DNA of 64,000 nucleotides from Bacteroides sp. GM023 (GTDB lineage: Bacteria; Bacteroidota; Bacteroidia; Bacteroidales; Bacteroidaceae): positions 868,001 to 932,000 of the forward strand of contig NZ_JAAXGE010000002.1 in assembly GCF_014750685.1 (NCBI RefSeq). The letters are read 5' to 3'. The notes beneath the pieces were generated by a model. It was not told the DNA's origin. It saw nothing but the letters and a program-made list of their open reading frames with translations, and made no database searches. Position 1 is the first letter of the stretch. Each line of letters opens with the position of its first letter. Positions 57,601-64,000 of the stretch are shown one piece after another. Position numbers and translations under genes: made by a program.

Positions 57601-58731
57601 GATGAAACATCGGGCGTCTACCGGTTTTGTATTAATAATCCGGGTGAACTGATTCCAAAGGAAAAGATAGAGCATTTCTTTGAGCGGTTTTATGAAGGCG
57701 AATACCGTAAGTTCCATACAATTGGTACGGGTATCGGCCTTTCGCTGGTCAAGGATCTTGTCTTGTTGCATCATGGTTCAGTGCAAGTAGTTAGTGAGAA
57801 GGAAAAAGGTAATAGCTTCATTGTAGAGTTCCCTATTCTTGCTTCCGCTTATCCGAAAGAAGAAACAGACCATACTACACAAGATGCGAATTATGCTGTT
57901 TTACCACTGGAAGAAGAAGTTGAAGAGTTTCCGGATATAGAGACAACAGACAAAGCACCGGATACTGTGACTCTCTTATTAGTCGAAGATAATGACGAAT
58001 TACTGACATTGATGGTTCGGTTATTACAGAACCGTTATCACATCCTGAAAGCCGCAAACGGAATCGAAGCATTGGATATTCTTTTAAGAGAAGAAGTAGA
58101 CCTGATTGTGTCTGATGTCATGATGCCGCAAATGGACGGAATGGAATTATGCCAGAAAGTAAAAGGAACATTTGAAACCTGCCATATACCATTTATATTG
58201 CTGACCGCCATGACTTATGACGAAGATCGTGCAGAAGGCTATAAGTCCGGGGCAGATGGCTATATCTGCAAACCGCTTCGCTTGTCCGTCTTGCTTGCCA
58301 AAATAGAGAACCTGCTTGAAAAGCGCAAACGTATTGGAGTCGATTTCCGCAAACAATTGGTCTTTGAAGCGAAAGAATTGAATTATACCTCTATGGATGA
58401 GGCGTTTATTCAGAAAGCGATAGATTGTGTGAACGCTCATTTGAGCGATTGTGAATTTGAACATGCCCAATTTATTGCTGAAATGGGTATGGCACGTACC
58501 ACATTGGCGGATAAATTGAAACTATTGACCGGACTTACCCCATCCATATTTATTTGCAATGTCCGTTTGCAGGCAGCTTGCCGCTTGATTGATGAAAAAA
58601 AGAAAATCCGTGTAGCAGATTTGGCGTATGCCGTAGGTTTTAATGATCCGAAATATTTTAGCACATGCTTTAAGAAAAAGTTTGGGCTTACTCCAACAGA
58701 ATATATGATGAGTGATGATTACCGGAAATAG
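54640..58731 (+). CDS. Hybrid two-component system regulator (HTCS), probable activator of the second SusC/SusD locus
   Basis: The 1363-residue protein has the full HTCS layout. The signal peptide is NIILLFLLLIIGKQQTFS. The periplasmic beta-propeller (DSEGFIWISTYNGLVRYDG, DKRGNIWIGTWERGLFRYD) is followed by a Y_Y_Y domain and a transmembrane helix near 805-825 (WWAYCIYFLLIIALLWYLY). The histidine kinase has H856 in NITHELLTPL and GTGIGLSLVKDLV. A receiver has D1159 in IVSDVMMPQMDG, and the AraC-type double HTH (RVADLAYAVGFNDPKYFSTCF) is C-terminal. A frame open 52 codons further upstream is rejected because it runs through the promoter. It is followed after 341 bp by a SusC/SusD pair, the expected target operon. 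Its ligand is unknown; compared with the first HTCS the propeller sequences differ clearly, so it should sense another glycan. Confidence 0.93.
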   Translation: MAQPKNIILLFLLLIIGKQQTFSNQLPYNFKAINTTSSLPTNEVRNLYQDSEGFIWISTYNGLVRYDGYSTIVYKPDVKDSGKSLDGFVNIVVEDNQHQLWIGTHNGLYVLDKKIDRIEKIVSPVLQSSYIEAIVCATNGDLWVGANKGLYCKKSGEKNFKMQDPLGLDIKSIIEDKRGNIWIGTWERGLFRYDPETEQFYAYKGLNSSESAHILYQDKDENIWVGTWRYGLMKIVNPYDVNHYSFERFVHKEGDPNSLADNIIYAITQDRNSGKIWIGSRSGLSVLESEENGGSFTNYLPGDKSGDLPFNEVDALLCSRDGLMWVGMLGGGIYTVNTRKPPFTHDTLPALMKSYPTSSVRSIFQCEDGKLWMGIMGFGLILYDPQTQVVTSYHNLHMFKHLPYISTVNDIIFSKKRKEYCFATWDDGIWLFDGKEVTVVNTETNPELTDICIYSLLEDSTGNLWIGSRSGLFMLDTSGQLRALENLVSNKKQELPQSSIFKIVEDKNGDIWATTVTAGIWKISPSDGRYKVKQYGVSQQSSSSMGAMALCVDSYNRIWAGTNGNGLDLYDKEKDCFVSVLDEYFKDGDVVFSMLEDNQKTLWLTTNSGLYHIDIPIDGSSPVIHTHTVEDGLQGHNFNRNAAAKGVDGILIFGGVHGLNVFDPKDIVYDKTSYPVVITDLKIYNTSIRKIQGKEYDKILDKPLDYADHITLAYNQNNFSLDFSILNYINPLLNKYEYQLVGYDDAWVSTSAYRHFAYYNNLPAGNYEFKVRGANANGIWSSDIRTIKITILPPPWLCWWAYCIYFLLIIALLWYLYRTVRNRINMKHTIELGNIQRQKLEEINHAKLQFFTNITHELLTPLSIISASVEELKQQSPDLKGRLRGISENTIRLIRLIQQILEFRKVENGCQKLRVSQGNITLFLKQSISAFTPLVRQKKLNIRFEGGEREYNGYFDSDKLDKIVYNLLSNAAKYTHEGGVITVSQSYDETSGVYRFCINNPGELIPKEKIEHFFERFYEGEYRKFHTIGTGIGLSLVKDLVLLHHGSVQVVSEKEKGNSFIVEFPILASAYPKEETDHTTQDANYAVLPLEEEVEEFPDIETTDKAPDTVTLLLVEDNDELLTLMVRLLQNRYHILKAANGIEALDILLREEVDLIVSDVMMPQMDGMELCQKVKGTFETCHIPFILLTAMTYDEDRAEGYKSGADGYICKPLRLSVLLAKIENLLEKRKRIGVDFRKQLVFEAKELNYTSMDEAFIQKAIDCVNAHLSDCEFEHAQFIAEMGMARTTLADKLKLLTGLTPSIFICNVRLQAACRLIDEKKKIRVADLAYAVGFNDPKYFSTCFKKKFGLTPTEYMMSDDYRK

Positions 58732-59072
58732 GCTACAGAGCTAGTAAACAGCCCTTTCCCGGTAATAATAATTTCTTTCCGTCTTTTACTTATTTTACAT
58801 TTTACAACTGCTGTCATACAGGAGTGGAGGGCTCATGCCCTTTCTGCAACTGGATGGATAATGGTGCAAAAGGTAAAATAGATAATTGGGAATTATATAT
58901 AAAAGAGTAAAACCGGATAAGCGGCTATATAAGGAAGAATTATTATCGGAAATACTCTCTCAAGATAGCTTACCGCCCTTTTTCGGTAATAATTCTCCCT
59001 CATCTTTGTGGGCTCTTCCTACTTTTGTCAGGTAAAAAACATATTTTGTTATATCTTTAAATTTATAGTATT
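58732..59072 (+). promoter_or_regulatory. 341-bp leader/intergenic region before the second SusC gene with repeated elements
   Basis: No gene is visible. A sequence of about 25 nt beginning GCCCTTT and containing CGGTAATAAT occurs twice, at 58751-58776 and 58975-59000. AGAATTATTA at 58936-58945 is the complement of part of both copies and pairs perfectly with 58987-58996. A small hairpin AGGGC-TCAT-GCCCT lies at 58828-58841 and may terminate the HTCS transcript. Near the SusC ATG, TTTG at 59024-59027 and TATCTTTA at 59052-59059 are imperfect promoter boxes. HTCS operators should be here but could not be assigned. Confidence 0.45.
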
Positions 59073-62000
59073 ATGAACATGAAAACTCTGACAGGAACCG
59101 GAGCGTTTAAGATGTTAAGTCTGCTCCTGTGTTTCTTTTTTCTCATCCCGACGATGAATGTTAGTGCTTCAGTCTTGCAGTCAGGCAAGTATAAAGTTTC
59201 CGGTGTCGTTAAAGACGCTACAGGTGAACCGGTTATTGGAGCCAGTGTACTCGAAAAAGGAACTACCAATGGAACCATAACAGATTTGAATGGTAGTTTC
59301 GGACTTTCCGTAGGTGCCAATGCCACCGTTGTTATCTCTTTTATCGGATATGCCAATCAGGAGTATGTTATTAATAAGAATAATATGACTCTGAATGTTA
59401 CTTTGAAAGAAGACACGGAAATGATTGACGAAGTCGTAGTGGTAGGTTATGGCGTACAGAAGAAAGAAAACCTGACCGGTTCTGTCTCTTCCGTTAACTT
59501 TAAAGACGTAGCTTCCATGCCGGTAGCTAATACAGCCAATATGTTGCAGGGACGTTTGCCGGGAGTTATGCTGACGGGAAATGGTGCGCAAGCCGGACAT
59601 GATGATCCTGAAATCCGTATACGCGGTGTCGGAACCCTCAATGAAAACAATCCGATGGTACTGATTGACGGCGTGGAAAGCTCCGTAAGCCAAATCTCAC
59701 AATTACCCTCTGAAGACATTGCCAGCGTATCTGTATTGAAAGATGCCGCTTCAGCTTCCATCTATGGTGTACGTGCTGCCAATGGCGTTATCCTTATTAC
59801 TACCAAACGTGGTGGTGAACAGAAACCTTCCATTACTTATTCCGGTAGTATGGCTATCCAGCAAGCCACTGTATTGCCCGACTACGTAAATTCTTATGAA
59901 TGGGCAAAAATGTACAATGAATGTCATCCGGGAACTGCCTATACTCCCGAAATGCTTCAGAAATTGCAGGATGGCTCTGACCCCGATCACTTTGCAAATA
60001 CCGACTGGGTAGGTGAAATGTTCCGCACTGCACCTATGCACCAACATCACCTGGCTGTCAGCGGAGGTAGCAAAGATGTGCATTATATGATTTCTACCCA
60101 ATACTTCAAGCAAGAGGGTATTTTACGTAACACTGCCAACCAACGCTTCAATTTCCGTTCCAATTTGGATGCCAAACTTGGTATCGTGAAACTCGGTTTA
60201 AACTTATCCGGCAGCCGTCAAAGCATTGACGAACCGAATACAAGTGTGACCGGCGAAGGTTTGATGCGCTACCTGACATGGTTTACACGCCCGACTGTAC
60301 CTTCCCGCTATTCAAATGGCGAATATGGTTATGTAGACGGCAATGCAAGCATCTCCCAGTCAGTAGCCAAAAATCCGCTGTATGCATTGAACAATGGACA
60401 TAAAGACAATATGCATTATCGTTTCGACGGTAACTTCTTCGGTGAAGTTGATATTATAAAAGGATTGAAATTCCGTTCCGGACTGGCTTACAAGTTCTAT
60501 ATGAATGACGTTACAACTTTCAATCCCAGAGACTTGGCACGTTATAACGCAGAAGGCGAAGAAATAGCTCCGGCAGGAACTCAAAACACATTGACCGATT
60601 ACCATTATCTGGAAACAAGCTACACGAATGAAAATATCCTGACCTATACCAATAAGATCGGTTTGCATGAATTCAGCGTATTGCTCGGTCACTCTATTCA
60701 GGCAACACGCTGGGATAAGAACGAATCCAGCAAACAAGGTTTTCCTACCGATAATATCTACGAAATGGACGGTGGCACACAGAATGACAAAGTTACCGGT
60801 TCGGCAGAAGAAAGCTCCTTGCAATCATTCTTCGGACGTATCAACTACAATTATGGTGGACGATACTTGGTTGAAATGAATGTTCGTCGTGACGGTTCTT
60901 CACGTATGCCTAAGAAAAACCGCTATGCTAACTTCCCTTCTTTCTCGGGAGCATGGCTGGTTTCTAACGAATCTTTCATGCAAAACGTTAAATTCCTGAA
61001 CTCATTAAAACTGCGTGCCAGTTGGGGTAAGTTAGGAAACCAGGAAATTGGTAATTATGCCTATACAGAAACATTGTCTTCCCAAGGCGGTTATTACTTC
61101 GGCGACAAGAAATACGTAGGTATGAAAGTCTCAAAAATAGCCAATGAAAACATCAAATGGGAAACTACGACCATTACCGACTTCGGTTTCGACGCTTCAT
61201 TCTGGCAGGGTAAAATAAACGTTGTTTTCGACTGGTATGAGAAAAATACATCCGATATCCTTTTGCGTCTGCCTATGCCGAATATTTTCCTGGGAGTATT
61301 GGACGCTCCGTATCAGAATGCCGGAAAAGTACGTAACCGTGGTTGGGAATTGGCTGCAAACTATTATGACCAGAAAGGCGAATGGACATGGCAGGCAGGT
61401 TTCTCACTGTCCGGTGTAAAGAATGAGATTCTTGAAATGGGTGGTGTAGAGAACATCAGCAACAATACCATCAACCGTGAAGGCGAAGCCATCGGTTCTT
61501 ATTACGGATTAAAGGCGGTAGGTATTTATCGTACAGAGGCAGACTTGAACCGGGTGAATGCCAACGGACAGATTATCAAGCAAAACGGGCAAGTTCCTCA
61601 ACTGGGCGACATCATGTATGAAGATTTCGACAATAGTGGAGATGTAACAGATGAAGACCGTCAGATTATCGGTAATCCTTTTCCGAAACTGCAATACTCA
61701 TTCAACCTCGGCTTCTCCTGGAAGAATTTCGATGTAAGCACTTTCTGGCAGGGAATAGCCGGACTCGAACGCTTCAATTGGGATGAAACCACCATATCAA
61801 ACGGCGGTAACAAGACTTCACGCTGGTTAAATCGCTGGTCAGCAGACAATCCTAACGGAAATATGCCACGTATGGGAGGAGAAATCAACAACAGATATTC
61901 ATCTTTCTGGTTGACGAAAGGAGATTACTTGCGTCTGAAAAACTTAGAGATCGGCTACAATTTCCAAAAAGCGGCTTGGTTGGCAAAAGTGGGCGTACAA

Positions 62001-62147
62001 AGCCTGAGAGTCTATGTAGCCGGAACCAACCTGCTGACATTCACACCACTGGATGATTATGACCCTGAGAAAAAAAGTGATGACTTGCGTAATGACGTAC
62101 ATCCGAATACAAAAACTTATTCATTTGGTATTAATGTTAAATTCTAA
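59073..62147 (+). CDS. SusC-like TonB-dependent outer-membrane glycan transporter (second locus)
   Basis: The 1024-residue protein has a signal peptide (MLSLLLCFFFLIPTMNVSAS), a carboxypeptidase-like regulatory domain (YKVSGVVKDATGEPVIGASV to about 115, with DLNGSFGL and ISFIGYA), and a plug starting DEVVVVGYGVQKKENLTGSV. The usual VLIDGVE and YGVRAANGVILITTKRG follow, then the barrel, ending in TYSFGINVKF. Import is powered by TonB. An ATG six bases later (59079) is an alternative start. The SusD gene begins 14 bp after its stop. Compared with the first SusC it is shorter, and the plug and barrel sequences differ, so a different glycan is expected. The upstream HTCS gene is on the same strand and is its likely regulator. 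Confidence 0.94.
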   Translation: MNMKTLTGTGAFKMLSLLLCFFFLIPTMNVSASVLQSGKYKVSGVVKDATGEPVIGASVLEKGTTNGTITDLNGSFGLSVGANATVVISFIGYANQEYVINKNNMTLNVTLKEDTEMIDEVVVVGYGVQKKENLTGSVSSVNFKDVASMPVANTANMLQGRLPGVMLTGNGAQAGHDDPEIRIRGVGTLNENNPMVLIDGVESSVSQISQLPSEDIASVSVLKDAASASIYGVRAANGVILITTKRGGEQKPSITYSGSMAIQQATVLPDYVNSYEWAKMYNECHPGTAYTPEMLQKLQDGSDPDHFANTDWVGEMFRTAPMHQHHLAVSGGSKDVHYMISTQYFKQEGILRNTANQRFNFRSNLDAKLGIVKLGLNLSGSRQSIDEPNTSVTGEGLMRYLTWFTRPTVPSRYSNGEYGYVDGNASISQSVAKNPLYALNNGHKDNMHYRFDGNFFGEVDIIKGLKFRSGLAYKFYMNDVTTFNPRDLARYNAEGEEIAPAGTQNTLTDYHYLETSYTNENILTYTNKIGLHEFSVLLGHSIQATRWDKNESSKQGFPTDNIYEMDGGTQNDKVTGSAEESSLQSFFGRINYNYGGRYLVEMNVRRDGSSRMPKKNRYANFPSFSGAWLVSNESFMQNVKFLNSLKLRASWGKLGNQEIGNYAYTETLSSQGGYYFGDKKYVGMKVSKIANENIKWETTTITDFGFDASFWQGKINVVFDWYEKNTSDILLRLPMPNIFLGVLDAPYQNAGKVRNRGWELAANYYDQKGEWTWQAGFSLSGVKNEILEMGGVENISNNTINREGEAIGSYYGLKAVGIYRTEADLNRVNANGQIIKQNGQVPQLGDIMYEDFDNSGDVTDEDRQIIGNPFPKLQYSFNLGFSWKNFDVSTFWQGIAGLERFNWDETTISNGGNKTSRWLNRWSADNPNGNMPRMGGEINNRYSSFWLTKGDYLRLKNLEIGYNFQKAAWLAKVGVQSLRVYVAGTNLLTFTPLDDYDPEKKSDDLRNDVHPNTKTYSFGINVKF

Positions 62148-62161
62148 ACAGATTGATTATT

Positions 62162-63754
62162 ATGAAATTAATAAATAAATATATTGGTTTGACTCTGTTG
62201 TCGGGAGCATTACTGACCTCTTGTTCCGACAGTTTTCTCCAGAGAGACTCTTTGACGGAATCTTCCTCTTCCACTTTCTGGCAGACGCCTAATGATGCCA
62301 TGATGGCACTGACTGCCTGCTATGACGGGCTGCAAAGCAACCAGCTTTATAACTCCGACCAATACAGCCTCGGCCCTTTGTATATGGATTGTATTTCCGA
62401 CAATGGCGGTCATTTCAACTGGAGTGGCTGGATGGAAGGCTATGATATGGCTATGGGTATTCACAACCCGAGTTCATCGGTCATCGGCTCATACTGGAAA
62501 GACTGCTATGAAGTAATAAGCAGATGCAACTTGCTCATAGCAAACATTGATAGAGTAAGTATGAGCAAGGAGGACATCGCCTGCTACAAAGCGGAAGCCA
62601 TCACTATACGTGCTTTAATGTACATCAACCTGACTACTACTTATCAGGATGTTCCTTACTTGACAGAACCGCTTACATTGGAAAATTCGGAATGTGAGAA
62701 AAGTACTCGTGAATACATTGTAGGAGCGGTGATGGCAGACTTGAAAACTATAGCTACCGATCTTCCGCCTACGGCAGCATTGGGACGTATTACTCGTGGA
62801 GCCTGCTATGCTCTGTTGGGACGTATGGCATTGTATAACGAAAAATGGGATGAAGCTATCGCTGCTTATAAAGAAGTGCAGAAGTTAGGCTATTCCATAG
62901 ATCCGAGCTATGCTGACCTTTTCACCACCAAAGGACAAAATTCATCGGAGATTATTTTCTCTGTTCGCTATGAAGGTCCCGGAAAAGACGAAGGTGCGGC
63001 ATTCAACGCCCATTGGAATACTCCGCTTGAAGCACTGAACGGTACTATCGACCTGGCTGACGCCTATTATGTGGCGAATACCGGAGAAAAAACAACAGAC
63101 ACGAATTACGGTGAAATGACAGATGGCAAATTAGACGTATCCAAGCCTAACGCAGCGCATTTTGCGAACCGTGACCCGCGTCTGTATACTACGCTTTTCG
63201 TTCCCGGTATGAAGTGGAATGGTAAAGGTGGTGAAGGCAACTGGTATGGCGGTGCGGCTGCGTCATTCTCTACAGTATATGTCATGAAGTATTTCGACCC
63301 GACGGATACCGGAAATTCATGGGATAACGGTCAGGACTTTTATGTCGTAAGATATGCGGAAGTTCTTCTTTCACTGGCTGAAGCATTGGTTCAGAAAGGT
63401 GGATATGATGAAAGCGCGGTTATGTCGCTGATTAATGAAGTGCGTCAACGTGCGGATGTGGATATGCCCAGGGTGCAGGATGTAGAAGGCACAGGACTTA
63501 CTAAAGATGCGCTGTTGGATATCATTAAGCATGAACGTCGCGTAGAACTGGCATTTGAAGGATTGCGCCTGTTCGATGTATATCGCTGGAAAGAATTGGA
63601 CAAAGCGGTTGCCAACATCGAAAAAGAACGTACATCATTGGGACTGGGCTATGAAGCGCGTCAGTACAATGGCGAACGTGATTATGTATGGCCTATTCCT
63701 ACCGGTGAATTGGACACAAACAAAGCATTGCTTCAACATGAGCTTTGGAAGTAA
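62162..63754 (+). CDS. SusD-like surface glycan-binding lipoprotein (second locus)
   Basis: The 530-residue lipoprotein (lipobox ALLTSC, Cys21) is the partner of the SusC upstream. Family features are visible: FLQRDSLTESSSSTFWQTPNDAMMALTACYDGL, then ITIRALMYINLTTTYQDVPYL, the DFYVVRYAEVLLSLAEALVQKGG helix pair, and HERRVELAFEGLRLFDVYRWKEL near the C-terminus, with VWPIPTGELDTNKAL closing it. The start is the ATG at 62162; nearby upstream codons of the frame are TTG/ATT and are not preferred. A hairpin follows its stop before the next lipoprotein. Ligand specificity is unknown. Confidence 0.93.
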   Translation: MKLINKYIGLTLLSGALLTSCSDSFLQRDSLTESSSSTFWQTPNDAMMALTACYDGLQSNQLYNSDQYSLGPLYMDCISDNGGHFNWSGWMEGYDMAMGIHNPSSSVIGSYWKDCYEVISRCNLLIANIDRVSMSKEDIACYKAEAITIRALMYINLTTTYQDVPYLTEPLTLENSECEKSTREYIVGAVMADLKTIATDLPPTAALGRITRGACYALLGRMALYNEKWDEAIAAYKEVQKLGYSIDPSYADLFTTKGQNSSEIIFSVRYEGPGKDEGAAFNAHWNTPLEALNGTIDLADAYYVANTGEKTTDTNYGEMTDGKLDVSKPNAAHFANRDPRLYTTLFVPGMKWNGKGGEGNWYGGAAASFSTVYVMKYFDPTDTGNSWDNGQDFYVVRYAEVLLSLAEALVQKGGYDESAVMSLINEVRQRADVDMPRVQDVEGTGLTKDALLDIIKHERRVELAFEGLRLFDVYRWKELDKAVANIEKERTSLGLGYEARQYNGERDYVWPIPTGELDTNKALLQHELWK

Positions 63755-63771
63755 CAACCGGAGCTAATAAC

Positions 63772-63822
63772 AAAAAAGGATGGTCAAACATTATTTGGAT
63801 ATTGCTTGTATCATCCTTTTTT
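63772..63822 (+). terminator. Intra-operon hairpin after the second SusD gene
   Basis: AAAAAAGGATG at 63772-63782 pairs perfectly with 63812-63822, followed by more T. The loop is 29 nt. It lies within the 89-bp gap before the next lipoprotein and may lower read-through after SusCD. Confidence 0.65.
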
Positions 63823-63843
63823 TTCATCAAAAACTATATTACC

Positions 63844-64000
63844 ATGAGAATAAAAATCCGAAAAAAGAGTTTGTCCCAATGTATCCTTTTGCTGTTTTCA
63901 GTTCTGATGATTTCCTGTTCATCTGACGCAGGGAGATGCTACTATATGGATGCTACAAACGGGAATGATGCCAATGACGGACTGTCTACTGATAAAGCCT
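63844..64000 (+). CDS. Lipoprotein with start of a beta-helix (DUF1565/pectate-lyase-like) domain, partial
   Basis: The 52 codons seen begin at the ATG at 63844 and run off the right edge. A signal peptide with lipobox VLMISC is followed by RCYYMDATNGNDANDGLST. The pattern Y-Y-x-D-A-x-x-G-N-D-x-N-D-G-L-S opens many right-handed parallel beta-helix proteins of the DUF1565 and pectate-lyase-like groups in Bacteroides. A surface lyase or hydrolase for the second utilisation locus is therefore likely. The catalytic part and family cannot be determined from this fragment. It is 89 bp from SusD and probably in the same operon. Confidence 0.7.
   Translation, partial: MRIKIRKKSLSQCILLLFSVLMISCSSDAGRCYYMDATNGNDANDGLSTDKA

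Overview
This window looks like chromosomal DNA from a gut Bacteroides, probably of the ovatus/xylanisolvens/thetaiotaomicron group. The signs are two SusC/SusD pairs, two hybrid two-component regulators (HTCS), many lipoproteins with a Cys near residue 20, and repeated TAnnTTTG elements, the -7 box used by the Bacteroidetes primary sigma factor. No species assignment was computed. I saw no tRNA, rRNA, insertion sequence, integrase or CRISPR array.

Layout. (1) 1-2148: the start of a secreted protein running off the left edge, then a small DUF4348-like lipoprotein and a strong bidirectional terminator. (2) 2193-10584, minus strand: a tight five-gene operon. In transcription order it encodes a membrane-anchored HEAT-repeat protein, a processive GT2 synthase with Q-R-x-R-W, a periplasmic TPR protein ending in an outer-membrane beta-barrel, a DUF4838 lipoprotein and a DUF1573 lipoprotein. 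The layout resembles a synthase-dependent exopolysaccharide secretion machine and is the best candidate here for an undescribed system. (3) 10856-12217: a LruC-domain lipoprotein. (4) 12333-42945: a large glycosaminoglycan-type polysaccharide utilisation region. It holds a DUF6250-like protein and a chondroitinase-ABC-like PL8, then a porin and a tRNA-dihydrouridine synthase. The main operon follows: SusC, SusD, a DUF5017-like glycan-binding lipoprotein, three coiled-coil/DUF4988-like lipoproteins, a PL29-like lyase, a second PL8 and a GH29 fucosidase. A serine-type sulfatase and an HTCS follow on the minus strand. (5) 43057-44597: a CBM9-like protein and a stand-alone LpxA. (6) 44616-50426: an RND efflux operon whose last gene is that lpxA. 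(7) 50619-54414: a GH2 beta-galactosidase and an HU-like protein. (8) 54640-64000: a second utilisation locus with an HTCS, SusC, SusD and the start of a beta-helix lipoprotein cut by the right edge.

How it fits together. In region 4 the HTCS probably senses an oligosaccharide released from a sulfated uronic-acid polymer. SusC/D and the surface lipoproteins bind and import glycan, PL29/PL8 cleave it, and the sulfatase and fucosidase remove substituents. A fucosidase beside chondroitin-type lyases and a sulfatase raises fucosylated chondroitin sulfate as a candidate substrate; this is inference.

Non-coding DNA also holds structure. Two intergenic arrays, at 16208-16345 and 38702-38855, differ in sequence but share a 22-bp period with a small dyad in most units. 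A cluster of six TTGTCAC/GTGACAA heptamers lies beside the first. Several long perfect hairpins sit between operon segments.
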